NCBI GenBank assembly: GCA_034506315.1
Contig: JAPDPT010000001.1
Location: 62,001-126,000 of the forward strand
From: a candidate division KSB1 bacterium
Lineage (GTDB): Bacteria; Zhuqueibacterota; Zhuqueibacteria; Oleimicrobiales; Geothermoviventaceae
Direction of reading: 5' to 3'
Length of the DNA stretch: 64,000 nucleotides
Part shown: positions 17,702-26,983 of the stretch, in pieces
Numbering within the stretch: the stretch's first letter is position 1
Layout of the letters: each line of letters opens with the position of its first letter
Notes under the pieces: model-generated
What the model saw: the letters and a program-made list of their open reading frames with translations, nothing else
Told to the model about the DNA's origin: nothing
Database searches by the model: none
Made by a program: the position numbers and the translations under genes

Positions 17702-19669
17702 TCAGGGCAAGACCACGAGCTTCTGGCTGCGGATCAGGTTCCCACAACGGAAGACCACCAGATACAGGCCGGAAGGGACTGCCTGCCCCTCGTCGTCGCC
17801 GCGATCCCAGGTGAAGGTCTCGCCCCCACCGTAGTACCAGCCCTCAAATAGGGTTCGGATACGCTGCCCCCGCACATTGCAGATCGCGAGCGAGATGTGC
17901 CCTGGGGCGTTGCGACCGTACTGGAAGCTCACGGTGGTCGTCGAACGCATCGGATTGGGGAAAGCAGGATTCAGACGTAAGGCCTCCTGCCCAGGTAGGG
18001 GTACCACGCGCAGCTCTTTCAACAGCCAGTTGTCGGGATCAACCTCTAAGCTCTCCGCCCAGGAGTTCGCCAGGGGCACACGCAGGCGAAGGGCGAAGGT
18101 GTCTGAGACCGAGCGCGTCCAAAGGGTATCCCGCTGGCGCCAATCTTTTCCCCTCGTCTCGATCTCCACAGGCAGGGCGAACAGGGGCCCATCCTGGAGC
18201 TGCGTAATCTCCACCGTTAGCTGGCCCGGCATCTTCTGCCACCAAGTGACAGCGAGGATCGGGTGGCCTGAGCGGTAAAGCCACTGGTCGAAAAAGGAAT
18301 CGAGAGGTAAGCCGGAGACCTCCTCCGCCACGGCCTGGAAGTCCCGCGTAGCGGCGTTCCCAAAGGCGAAGCGCTCCCGGTACCTTTGAAGGATCCGGAA
18401 AAACGCCGAGTCTCCTACCAGGAAGCGAAGCATGTGGAGCACCCAGGCTCCCTTGTCGTAAACTGTTGCCCCCCACATATAGGCTGCGGGAGGGTTGTAC
18501 ACCGCAAAGGGCCCCAAGCGCTTCTCCTCGGCGAAGTACCTGCTGGCGAACTCGCGGAGGATACTCTGTGCAGCAGGGCGTCCGTACAGAGACTCCACAA
18601 AGAGTACCTCCGCGTAGGAAGCGAAGCCCTCGTTCAGCCAGAGATCGGCCCATTCCTGTAACGTGACCAAGTCCCCCCACCACTGGTGGGCCAGCTCGTG
18701 GACGAAGACCCGTTCGTAGCGCCTTGACCCATCCACCAGAGCATCGCTCAGAGTCGTCAACGTCTGGTGCTCCATGGCCCCCCGACACGGGACCATGGCC
18801 GAGCCGTATTTCTCGAAGGGGTAGGGGCCGAACAGCCGGGCGAAAACCGTCAAAGCCAGCGGAAGGTTCTGGAAGTCCTTGCGGGCCGCTTCTTTCGCCT
18901 CCGGGTACACGAAGTGCACGATCGGCAGCGTGTCGCCGGTCGCCAGGATCAGATCCTGCCGCAGGGTGTCGTACAGAGAAGCCGCAAGGGCGAAGAGGTA
19001 GGGGGCCATGGGGTACCGAGACCGCCAGTGGTAGGTCGCCAGCTGATCCCGTACGAATGTCTGGGCGAGCAAACCATTGGACGCGACCGTCCACGGGGCT
19101 GGCACCGTCGCGATGAGTTCAAAAAGAGCCTTGTCGGATGGGTGGTCCTGGCAGGCAACCCAGGTGTGCGTCATCGAAGGGGGGTAGGAGTAGATGCCTT
19201 CCCCGACGGTGAAGACCGCCTTCGGCGAGAAAAAGAACCCTCCGAAGCCGTCGTTGGTGGGTCGGCCGTGGTAGAAGATGCGTACCCTCACGGTGTCGCC
19301 CGCAGAAGCGGCCCGTGGCAGGGCGATTTCGAGCTGCCTCGAGCCCTGGCGGATCCCCACTTGCACATCGTCGACCAGAGCCGAGTCTGCCCTCAGGGCC
19401 ACAAGGTCCAGCCGCAGGGAGGGGGTTCCGGCGTCGCGACACACGGCCGTCAGTTGGAGATCCCCGTGGATCTGCTCCTGATCCCGATCCACCGCCAGCC
19501 GGAGGACGTACCGCAAGACATCCCAGGAAAAAGCAGGCTGTTCGAACTCCGTCCGGACAGGTCGCCGTTCCAGCTCGTAAACGGCGAGGGGGGCCGTCTG
19601 GGCCGAAAGCACCGCCGGTGTGATTCCCACCCAGGCTACCAAGCAGCTTTGCAGGCAGCGCGTCGTCAT
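17702..19669 (-). CDS. Secreted M1-family zinc aminopeptidase with C-terminal sorting domain
   Basis: A 655-residue protein: signal peptide (about 1-23, ending LSAQ), N-terminal M1 beta-domain, exopeptidase motif GAMEHQTL (GAMEN variant), zinc site HELAHQWW with third ligand in LNEGFASY, then a C-terminal module of about 85 residues. That module (NPAFPNPMRSTTTVSF...GQRIRTLF...SGLYLVVF) matches the FlgD-like/type IX secretion C-terminal sorting pattern of the FCB group. It therefore probably removes N-terminal residues outside the cell or at the outer surface. The start ATG overlaps the stop of the upstream small gene (ATGA), so translation is coupled. Confidence 0.92.
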   Translation of the reverse strand: MTTRCLQSCLVAWVGITPAVLSAQTAPLAVYELERRPVRTEFEQPAFSWDVLRYVLRLAVDRDQEQIHGDLQLTAVCRDAGTPSLRLDLVALRADSALVDDVQVGIRQGSRQLEIALPRAASAGDTVRVRIFYHGRPTNDGFGGFFFSPKAVFTVGEGIYSYPPSMTHTWVACQDHPSDKALFELIATVPAPWTVASNGLLAQTFVRDQLATYHWRSRYPMAPYLFALAASLYDTLRQDLILATGDTLPIVHFVYPEAKEAARKDFQNLPLALTVFARLFGPYPFEKYGSAMVPCRGAMEHQTLTTLSDALVDGSRRYERVFVHELAHQWWGDLVTLQEWADLWLNEGFASYAEVLFVESLYGRPAAQSILREFASRYFAEEKRLGPFAVYNPPAAYMWGATVYDKGAWVLHMLRFLVGDSAFFRILQRYRERFAFGNAATRDFQAVAEEVSGLPLDSFFDQWLYRSGHPILAVTWWQKMPGQLTVEITQLQDGPLFALPVEIETRGKDWRQRDTLWTRSVSDTFALRLRVPLANSWAESLEVDPDNWLLKELRVVPLPGQEALRLNPAFPNPMRSTTTVSFQYGRNAPGHISLAICNVRGQRIRTLFEGWYYGGGETFTWDRGDDEGQAVPSGLYLVVFRCGNLIRSQKLVVLP

Positions 19670-19854
19670 CTCTTCCCGGCTCGACCCAGAACCAAGATGT
19701 AGTAGACGCTGATCCCCAGAACGAATACGTAGCCGAGGATGACCACTGGCTCGCGCGCGCGGAAAAACATTTCGTAGGCCAGTCCTGCCAGACTCAGCGA
19801 GCCCCATACGAGACCGCGCAGCACGTACTTGTGCACCCATCGCGTAGTGGGCAT
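19666..19854 (-). CDS. Small two-helix membrane protein coupled to the M1 peptidase
   Basis: A 62-residue protein with a basic N-terminus and two predicted helices: YVLRGLVWGSLSLAGLAYEMF and PVVILGYVFVLGISVYYILVL, ending RAGKR. ATG 19854 is chosen because GGGAG lies 8 nt upstream; an in-frame ATG at 19869 lacks a good site. Its TGA overlaps the ATG of the M1 aminopeptidase by 4 nt. I do not recognise the family. The tight coupling and membrane location suggest a role beside the secreted peptidase (for instance stability or export), but the sequence does not show it. Confidence 0.6.
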   Translation of the reverse strand: MPTTRWVHKYVLRGLVWGSLSLAGLAYEMFFRAREPVVILGYVFVLGISVYYILVLGRAGKR

Positions 19855-20099
19855 AGAAGACACTCCCATTCTACCGTGCTTGCGGGGCTGCGGCTTCTTC
19901 GACCTCGGCGGAAACCAGTCTGCGCAGAGGTCCCCGCAGATGGACGGGAGTCATCCCCGCGACAGCGCTCGCGTGGCGCCCTTGTCCCGCCTCTCCGTGA
20001 GCTCCCTGGGGGCGGCTGCGTGTTCCGGCGCCCCTCACCCCAGGACAGGTCATCCGACTCCGCCCTTCCCACCCCTCCGATTCCCAGACAGGCAGCCGG
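19855..20099 (-). other. Intergenic region, nothing clear
   Basis: These 245 nt separate the S9 peptidase from the small membrane gene. No reading frame with a credible start, no terminator-like hairpin and no convincing promoter was found, so the genes may form one transcript with a long untranslated spacer. Confidence 0.4.
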
Positions 20100-22112
20100 C
20101 TACTCGATCTCCTCCAGGTCCAGGAGCGGGGCGCCCCGCACGTAGTGCTCGAACCAGTTGAACTCTTTCTTGATCTTTTGCACCTGGTGCCGGGGTTCCT
20201 GGAGGCTGTGACCTTCACGGGGGAAAGCGACGAACTCCACAGGGCAACCGTTCCGCTTCAGCGCCACGTACATCTCCCGACTCTGAGCGAAGGGTACACG
20301 GGGATCGTTTTCCCCGCAGAAAATCAGGGTCGGGGTCCGGGCGTTTTTTGCGTACAACACGGGCGATTTGCGCAGCCAGAACTCCCAGTTGTCGTAGGGC
20401 GAGGAGGCGTGCCAGATCTCCCGGATGTAGCGCATGTCCGTTTGTGCGTAGAAACTAAACCAGTCGGCACCCCCGGCTCCGGAAGCGGCCGCGCGGAACC
20501 GATCCGTATGCGTCACAGCCCAGTTTGTCAGGTGGCCACCCGCACTCCACCCGTGAACGACCAGGCTATCCGGATGAGCGACCCCTCGCTGGATCATGGC
20601 CTCGACGCCCGTGACCAGGTCATCCCAATCCTTCTCGAAGTAGTGGCCGATGATGGCCCGCATCCATTCATCCCCGTAGCCGGTGGAGCCGCGGTAGTTG
20701 GGCTGCAAGATCGCGTAGCCCGCTCCCGCCAGAACGTGGGGATAGGTAGCCCAGCTGGCCGAGAAGGCGAGCTGGTACGAGCTCTCGGGACCGCCGTGAA
20801 TCTGTAAGGCAAGCGGGTACTTCCTTGCGGGCGAATAGTCGGGCGGCAAGATCAAGATCCCTTCCACCTCTACACCGTCGGAACTGTTCCAGCGGACGAT
20901 CTCCGCTCGGGCAAGTTGAAGTGTGTCGAGCCAGGCGTTGAAGCGAGTGAGTTGGGTGACACGGAAACCGTCGGGGTCAAGAATGTACAGGTCAGCCGGA
21001 TGCTGAAAATCACTGCGCAGGCAGACAAGCCGACGGAGGGAATCCCGGTAGTGGAAGCTGCCGAAAACCCCTGGAAAGTCCGTTTTCCTTTCCCACTTGC
21101 CGGAGAGGGGATCCAGTGAGAACCACTGGGTGGTGACGCCACAGTTGGCGGTAAAGAGGATGCGATCGGGCTTGCCCCTGCGTGTCATCCAGGCGTGGCT
21201 CAGAACCTGCCAGGGGAAGCCAGGGAGGAGGTCCCGTGCCCGACGAGTCTCCAGGGAAAGCCAGAAGATCGAGTCCTGATAGTAGGTCTCCAGGTTCTCG
21301 TTGGCATCGGAGATAAACGTCAAAGCCGACCCGTCCGGGACCCACTCCAGGCTGCGCTCGATGGCCTGGTTCTCTGTGAGCCTTTCGAGACGACCGGTCT
21401 GGAGATGGTAGAGGTAGATCTCGTTACGGGCGTCGTCGTCCCGATTGGGGGATGGCGCGGCGATAAACGCCACCCGTTCGCCATCCGGAGACAGGCGAAA
21501 CGTGCGCAGGCTGAATTCTCCCTGCACGACCTTGCGCACGGCCCCCGAGGGAACCGTCACCTCCCACAGGTGTACGCTCGGCTGATTTTTCTCCAGGAGG
21601 TAAGCATCCCACTTGTCCTTGCGCCTTTTCTCCTGCTTGCGGTCCAGGGTGTCGGCTGCCAGGAAATAGATGCGAGTCCCCGATGGGTGCCATGCGTACT
21701 CGCCCACCGAGCCGGAGAAGCGGGTAAGACGGAAGGCTTCGCCACCGTCGGCGCGCATCAGGAAGAGCTGTGTCTTTTCTTCCCGATCGGAGCGGAACGA
21801 GATCCACTGGCCGTCGGGTGACCACTGCGGATCGTAGCAGCTGGCTTTGCCATAGGTTAGCTGCACCGGCTCGGAGCCGCCTGAGGTCGCCACGCGCCAC
21901 ACGTGGGTCACGTAGCTATTCTGGTCCCAGTCCACCTGGCGTACCGTGAACAGGACGGTGCGGCCATCCGGAGAAAGCTGCGGCGATCCCAGCTGCCGCA
22001 CCTGGAAGAGGTGTTCAACTCTCATCGGCCCAGCCATGGCCGCAAACCCCAGGAAGGTGGCCAGATAGATTGCCGCGATCAGCCGTGCGTGTCTCACGCT
22101 TCGCCTCCCCAT
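20100..22112 (-). CDS. S9-family prolyl oligopeptidase / dipeptidyl aminopeptidase
   Basis: A 670-residue protein with a signal peptide-like N-terminus (LIAAIYLATFLGFAAMA). The N-terminal half is a WD40-like beta-propeller built of TolB-type repeats (LSPDGRTVLFTV, WSPDGQWISF, WHPSGTRIYFL, LSPDGERVAFI). The C-terminal half is an alpha/beta hydrolase with nucleophile in GWSAGG (near residue 530), Asp in CGENDPRVPF and His in REGHSLQEP. This is the S9C/DPP-type acylaminoacyl- or dipeptidyl-peptidase layout and suggests periplasmic peptide scavenging together with the downstream M1 aminopeptidase. Start 22112 gives an intact signal sequence; an in-frame start at 22172 would mask it. Confidence 0.93.
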   Translation of the reverse strand: MGRRSVRHARLIAAIYLATFLGFAAMAGPMRVEHLFQVRQLGSPQLSPDGRTVLFTVRQVDWDQNSYVTHVWRVATSGGSEPVQLTYGKASCYDPQWSPDGQWISFRSDREEKTQLFLMRADGGEAFRLTRFSGSVGEYAWHPSGTRIYFLAADTLDRKQEKRRKDKWDAYLLEKNQPSVHLWEVTVPSGAVRKVVQGEFSLRTFRLSPDGERVAFIAAPSPNRDDDARNEIYLYHLQTGRLERLTENQAIERSLEWVPDGSALTFISDANENLETYYQDSIFWLSLETRRARDLLPGFPWQVLSHAWMTRRGKPDRILFTANCGVTTQWFSLDPLSGKWERKTDFPGVFGSFHYRDSLRRLVCLRSDFQHPADLYILDPDGFRVTQLTRFNAWLDTLQLARAEIVRWNSSDGVEVEGILILPPDYSPARKYPLALQIHGGPESSYQLAFSASWATYPHVLAGAGYAILQPNYRGSTGYGDEWMRAIIGHYFEKDWDDLVTGVEAMIQRGVAHPDSLVVHGWSAGGHLTNWAVTHTDRFRAAASGAGGADWFSFYAQTDMRYIREIWHASSPYDNWEFWLRKSPVLYAKNARTPTLIFCGENDPRVPFAQSREMYVALKRNGCPVEFVAFPREGHSLQEPRHQVQKIKKEFNWFEHYVRGAPLLDLEEIE

Positions 22113-22395
22113 CTTCCATTGCCCACAGCAGCCTGTCGTCGGGCCTTGGGAACAGGCCCGCGCGTCGCACAACGCTCGAAGTTACAAACAAGCGCCGGAT
22201 AAGCAACCGCGAATTGGGATCGCGGATGCCCGCAGAGCCGCCGGGGCCTTCGCCTGGCGACAGGCCGACGTTAGAAGGAAAGGAAAATGTCCTTGGAGAG
22301 AAGGCTCCGTTTCCTAACTTTCCCCGGTCATCCTGTTCCGGCCACGGGGGCGGTCTGCGACATCTTGCCAAGCGAAGCCACTTGCGGAGGTGAGG

Positions 22396-23166
22396 ATGGG
22401 CGGCAGCAGCCGTAGGTTGGAAGGCAAGCGGATCCTGATTACCGGAGCCAGTACGGGTATCGGGAAGGCGTGTGCTATTCGGGCGGCCCAGGAGGGTGCG
22501 GCCGTGGTGGGGGTCAACTACGCCAGCCACGGGGAGGCTGCGCGGGAGACGGCCGCGGAAGTGGAGCGGGCCGGCGCCCGGGCGATCCTTCTCCGCGCCG
22601 ACGTTTCGGCCGAGGCGGAGGCGACGCGGCTGGTCGCCGAGTTCGTCACGGCGGCGGGCGGCCTGGAGATCCTGGTGAACAACGCAGGAGCCCTCCTTCA
22701 GCGCCATTCCATCGAGGATATGCCGACCGAATTATGGCGGCGGGTGTTCGCCCTCAACGTCGATGGAACCTTCTTTGTCACGCGGGCGGCCCTTCCCTAC
22801 CTGAAGCGCAATGGAGGGGCCATCGTCAATATCACATCCGTGGCTGCCTACACGGGAGGAGGGCCGGGCTCCGTCCATTACGCCTCCGCCAAAGGCGCCG
22901 TGGTCACCTTCACCATCGGATTGGCGAAGGAGCTGTCCCCCTACGGCATCCGCGTGAACGCCGTGGCCCCTGGCCCCATCGCCACGCCTTTCCACGAGCG
23001 TTTCTCCAGCCCCGAGCAGATTCGACAGTTCGAGCAGGCCACCCTCCTACGCCGGCTGGGCACACCGGAGGAGGTGGCCGAGGCCGTCATCTTCCTGGCC
23101 AGCGAGGCCGCTTCCTACATTACCGGCGCGACCATCGACGTGAACGGCGGCATGTACTTCCGGTAA
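22396..23166 (+). CDS. Short-chain dehydrogenase/reductase (FabG / glucose-1-dehydrogenase type)
   Basis: A 256-residue classical SDR: cofactor motif TGASTGIGKA, NNAG (about residues 95-98), catalytic Ser in NITSVAAYTGG, YASAKGA (Tyr-xxx-Lys), and PG after it (VAPGPIATPF). The C-terminal YITGATIDVNGGM is typical of FabG/glucose-1-dehydrogenase-like enzymes. The residue after the cofactor motif region (VVGVNYASH) favours NADP. The substrate is unknown. ATG 22396 is used because GCGGAGG ends 5 nt upstream; GTG 22390 is possible. It leads into the two M14 peptidase genes (16-nt gap) and may be co-transcribed with them. Confidence 0.88.
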   Translation: MGGSSRRLEGKRILITGASTGIGKACAIRAAQEGAAVVGVNYASHGEAARETAAEVERAGARAILLRADVSAEAEATRLVAEFVTAAGGLEILVNNAGALLQRHSIEDMPTELWRRVFALNVDGTFFVTRAALPYLKRNGGAIVNITSVAAYTGGGPGSVHYASAKGAVVTFTIGLAKELSPYGIRVNAVAPGPIATPFHERFSSPEQIRQFEQATLLRRLGTPEEVAEAVIFLASEAASYITGATIDVNGGMYFR

Positions 23167-23182
23167 ACGACGAGGGACAAGT

Positions 23183-24967
23183 GTGGACAGATCGACTAGG
23201 ATGCTCCTGCTGGCCGGATGGGGCCTTCTCGCGCTGGCCCAGAGGGTTGGAGCCAGTAACTACCCCTTTGCCAGGCTGAGCGAAGAGATCCAGGCTCTGC
23301 AGCGCCGCTACCCGCGCCTCATCCAGGTGAGCAGCATCGGCCAGAGCGTGCAAGGCCGGGAGCTGTGGCTCATCACGCTCACCGACCTGGAGGCGGGCCC
23401 TCCGGAAGCAAAGCCGGCCCTGTTTGTCGCCGGCAATCTCGAAGGCCATCACGTTTCGGCGAGCGCCATGGTGTTGGGCATCGCTCGCCAGCTGGCGGAA
23501 AGCTGGAGCCGTTCGGATTCGGTACGGGAGCTGCTCGGCCGCCGCACCTTCTACCTCCTGCCCAGGGCCAATCCTGACGGCGCTGAACAGGCCTTCGGCC
23601 CACCCCGCTGGGAGCAAACCGCTAATCTTCTCCCTTGGGACGAGGACTTCGACGACTCCGTGGACGAAGACGGCCCCGAAGACCTCAACGGCGACGGCTG
23701 GATCACCCAGATCCGCGTCCCCGATCCCGATGGCGACTACATCGCCGATCCCGAGGATTCCCGCGTCCTCAGAAGGATCGATCGGGCAAAAGGGGAGGTC
23801 GGCCAGTACAAGGTCTACCTGGAAGGAATCGACAACGACGGGGATGGACAGTACAACGAGGACGGCCCAGGCGGAATCCACCTGGACCGCAATTTTCCTC
23901 ACGCCTACCCCTACCACCAGCCGGGGGCAGGCCGATATCAGCTGCAGGCGCCCGAGGCAAGGGCCATTGTGGACTTTCTGCTCGCGCACCGGAACGTGGC
24001 GGCCGTACTGAGCTTCTGCCTGCACGATAACCTGCTCAGCCCGCCCCAGAGCTCTCGGCAGGCAACTGAGGCGCGCGAACGCGAGGAAGTATCCCCGCCT
24101 CCGGGAGTCCGTGGCCCCCGGCGCCCTCGCCAACCCGCCACCACGGTGCACCCGGAGGACGCCGTCTACTTCCAGCGAGCTGCCCACGTCTTCCGGACGA
24201 TGCTCGGGGCCCCCGAAAAGTCCCTCCTTGAGCTGCCCAAACCGGAAGGCGCGTTCTACGAGTGGGCCTACTTTCACTACGGGGTGCCTTCCTTCGCTAC
24301 TCCGGGATGGTATCCGTCGCTCGAGGAGACGCGTCCTTCTGGGCCCGACACGGCGCGCGGCGACGGGGGTAATCAGCGCGAGGTGGAGCGCAGACGTCCG
24401 ACGCGGCCAGTTCGCCAGAGTTCCGAAGCCAGTCAACCCAGCCCCGATCTCCAGTGGCTGCGATGGCTGGAGAGGTGTGCGGGAGGCGCCGGCTTCCTCT
24501 CCTGGACGCCCTTCCGGCACCCCCAGTTGGGGCAAGTGGAAATAGGGGGTTTTCTGCCCGGTGCCCGCGTGAACCCACCGGATTCTCTCCTGCCCGATCT
24601 TGTCCATCGACACGCACGCTTCTGCGCCGAACTGGCGCGCTGGTTGCCGCAGGTCGAGTTGGACTCCGTAACCGTAAAGCCGCTTGCGGAGGAGGTCTTT
24701 CGCCTGAGCGTGCGGGTTCGGAACCAGGGCTACTTCCCCACCGTGTTGGCGCACGCGGCCCAGGCGCGGGCTGTGAAACCGACGCGCATTGAGATTGAGA
24801 CAGAGGCCCAGCTGCTGAGCGGCACAAGAATCACCTTCCTGGATCCGGTCCCGGGATCAAGGAGCGCCAAAGCCGAATGGATTGTGCGCGGCAAGAAGGG
24901 CCAGTCCGTCAAGATCACGGTGATCGCCGAGAAGGCCGGAACCGTTCGACGCGTCGTCCGGCTCTGA
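23183..24967 (+). CDS. M14-like carboxypeptidase paralogue with altered active site
   Basis: A 594-residue secreted protein (signal peptide about 1-24) with the M14 fold: SIGQSVQGRELW, then the zinc-ligand segment. Family HxxE is replaced by E87-G-H-H90, i.e. the ligand order is swapped relative to HGNE in the next gene. The third ligand His is kept (CLHDN, about 280). The catalytic Glu position reads Pro (FATPGW against FSNELW). It shares with its neighbour acidic DxDxDG-type loops (DEDGPEDLNGDGW, NDGDGQYNEDGPGG), which probably bind Ca2+. It also has Pro/Arg-rich inserts near residues 295-330 and 378-410. It is probably inactive as a peptidase or altered in chemistry; it could act as a binding protein or partner of the downstream enzyme. 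Confidence 0.85.
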   Translation: MDRSTRMLLLAGWGLLALAQRVGASNYPFARLSEEIQALQRRYPRLIQVSSIGQSVQGRELWLITLTDLEAGPPEAKPALFVAGNLEGHHVSASAMVLGIARQLAESWSRSDSVRELLGRRTFYLLPRANPDGAEQAFGPPRWEQTANLLPWDEDFDDSVDEDGPEDLNGDGWITQIRVPDPDGDYIADPEDSRVLRRIDRAKGEVGQYKVYLEGIDNDGDGQYNEDGPGGIHLDRNFPHAYPYHQPGAGRYQLQAPEARAIVDFLLAHRNVAAVLSFCLHDNLLSPPQSSRQATEAREREEVSPPPGVRGPRRPRQPATTVHPEDAVYFQRAAHVFRTMLGAPEKSLLELPKPEGAFYEWAYFHYGVPSFATPGWYPSLEETRPSGPDTARGDGGNQREVERRRPTRPVRQSSEASQPSPDLQWLRWLERCAGGAGFLSWTPFRHPQLGQVEIGGFLPGARVNPPDSLLPDLVHRHARFCAELARWLPQVELDSVTVKPLAEEVFRLSVRVRNQGYFPTVLAHAAQARAVKPTRIEIETEAQLLSGTRITFLDPVPGSRSAKAEWIVRGKKGQSVKITVIAEKAGTVRRVVRL

Positions 24968-24995
24968 GGTAGGGCCAGAAGCACGAGGTAAAGGG

Positions 24996-26753
24996 ATGCG
25001 GATTTGCCGGATTCTTCTCCTCGCGGGGGTGATCTTAGGCGGAGTCGTTAGGCCGACGTGGCCAGGTGACCCTGATCGGCCTCACCGGGTGCCCCTCTCG
25101 TTCGACCGATTCTACGATTACCCCGAACTCGTCGAAGCCTTCCGGACGCTCGAGAGGAACTACCCCAAGCTCCTCCGTCTGCGGACCATCGGTAAGAGCG
25201 TGCAGGGACGAGACCTCCTCCTGGCCACCATCGTGAATCCCGATACCGGGCCGGAGCGGCAAAAGCCCGCGATGTACATCGAGGCGAATGTGCACGGCAA
25301 CGAGGTCCAGGGAGCGGAGGTGTGCCTCTACACTGCGTGGTACCTCCTCGAACACTACGGGAAGATTCCGAAGGTCACGGAGCTCGTCGATACCCGGGTG
25401 TTCTACATCGTGCCCACCGTGAACCCCGATGGACGCGCCTGGTGGTTCGAGCATCCGAGCACCAGTAGCTCCTCGCGCAGCGGGCTCCGCCCAGTGGACG
25501 AGGACAACGACGGCCTGCTGGACGAGGACGACTTCGATGATCTCGATGGGGATGGACACATCTGCCAGATGCGCAAGCGCGTAGCGTTCGGAGATTACCG
25601 CGTCAGCAGCGCCGACCCCCGCCTGATGGAACGGGTGGAACCAGGTGAGGTGGGCGACTACATCCTCTTAGGCTTCGAGGGGGTAGACAACGACGGCGAT
25701 GGCCTTCTCAATGAGGACGGACCCGGAGGCTACGATCCGAACCGAAATTGGCCAGCCGACTGGCAGCCCAACTACGTCCAGCCAGGCTCAGGCGACTATC
25801 CCCTCTCCCTGCCCGAGTCGCGGGCCGTAGCCCAGTTTCTCCTGGAGCACCCCAACATTGCTGGCGTGCAAAGCTACCACAACTCCGGCGGAATGATCCT
25901 TCGAGGCCCCGGAGCCGAGAGCATCCCCGAGTATCCGATGGCCGACGTGCGGGTATACGACCGCCTGGGGGAAGTAGGCGAGACGATCTTGCCGTTCTAC
26001 CGGTATGCCGTGATCTACCGTGACCTGTACACCGTGCATGGAGGATTCATCAACTGGACGTACGAGGGCCTGGGGATCTTCTCCTTCTCCAATGAGCTTT
26101 GGAGCTCCTACGAGTACTTCAAGAAGGCACCGGGGCGCGAAGAAGGGCGCGACTGGCGATCCTCGTTCTTCTCCCGCGACGCGGAGCGGATGAAGTTCAA
26201 TGACCTCGTGGAAATGGGCTCGATGTTTGTGGAGTGGCATCCCTACAAGCACCCAGCCTTCGGTGAAATCGAGATCGGCGGGTGGAAAAAGTGGGCTTGG
26301 CGCGTACCGCCGGCGTTCGCCCTGGAGGAGCTTTGCCATCGCAACTGCGCCTTCACCCTCTTCCACGCCGACCAGATGCCCAAGGCAGCGATCCACGAAG
26401 TGACCGTGGAGAAGATGGGACCGCGACTGTTCCGGGTGCGCGCTGTGCTGGCTAACGAACGGATCATCCCCACGATGTCCCAGCAGGCCATCCGCCACAA
26501 GCTCCACCGCCCAGACCGCGTCTCGATCGCAGGGCCCGACCTGCGCGTGCTGGCCGGGGGCCTCGTCAGCGACCGCTGGCTCGGCAAGATGCAACCCGTC
26601 GAACGCCGTCCTCAGGAGATCCGTCTCGAAGACGGCATTCCCGGGATGGAGGAACGCGTGGTCGAGTGGATTGTGGAAGGCGCCGGACGCGCGCAGATCA
26701 CCCTGGATTGCGTGAAGGGGGGAGTGGCCTCCCGGGTCGTCGATCTGCGCTGA
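24996..26753 (+). CDS. Secreted M14-family zinc carboxypeptidase
   Basis: A 585-residue protein with an N-terminal signal sequence (ILLLAGVILGGVV). The zinc site is intact: H100-G-N-E103, His in QSYHNSGG (about 293), catalytic Glu367 in FSNELW. Between them are acidic repeats DEDNDGLLDEDD and DNDGDGLLNEDGPGG followed by YDPNRNW (substrate-binding N-R of M14). A C-terminal domain of about 130 residues follows the catalytic core. It probably trims C-terminal residues, or acts on peptidoglycan-like peptides, outside the cytoplasm. It lies 28 nt after its degenerate paralogue, which indicates a tandem duplication. Confidence 0.92.
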   Translation: MRICRILLLAGVILGGVVRPTWPGDPDRPHRVPLSFDRFYDYPELVEAFRTLERNYPKLLRLRTIGKSVQGRDLLLATIVNPDTGPERQKPAMYIEANVHGNEVQGAEVCLYTAWYLLEHYGKIPKVTELVDTRVFYIVPTVNPDGRAWWFEHPSTSSSSRSGLRPVDEDNDGLLDEDDFDDLDGDGHICQMRKRVAFGDYRVSSADPRLMERVEPGEVGDYILLGFEGVDNDGDGLLNEDGPGGYDPNRNWPADWQPNYVQPGSGDYPLSLPESRAVAQFLLEHPNIAGVQSYHNSGGMILRGPGAESIPEYPMADVRVYDRLGEVGETILPFYRYAVIYRDLYTVHGGFINWTYEGLGIFSFSNELWSSYEYFKKAPGREEGRDWRSSFFSRDAERMKFNDLVEMGSMFVEWHPYKHPAFGEIEIGGWKKWAWRVPPAFALEELCHRNCAFTLFHADQMPKAAIHEVTVEKMGPRLFRVRAVLANERIIPTMSQQAIRHKLHRPDRVSIAGPDLRVLAGGLVSDRWLGKMQPVERRPQEIRLEDGIPGMEERVVEWIVEGAGRAQITLDCVKGGVASRVVDLR

Positions 26754-26983
26754 AGGACCGACCCCGCCGGTCTTCGCCTGCCTGCGATCGGGCGACCCGA
26801 AACCATCGGCGGAACCGGTACATCCTCTGCGTTCGCACCCCGGGCCACGCGGAGAGGGAACCGCCCGTGGATTCGGAATTGCTCGTCCCGCAAGGGCCTG
26901 TGGAGCGATCTTCACATCCTGGAACCCATTTCCTCGGTGGCTCGTTCACCCGACGCGAAGACTCCGGGCGCGGGTGAGGAGCC
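26754..26983. other. Intergenic region, nothing clear
   Basis: 230 nt after the M14 gene. A short GACCG...CGGTC hairpin occurs at about 26757-26774 but has no T-run. I see no confident promoter or gene. Confidence 0.35.
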
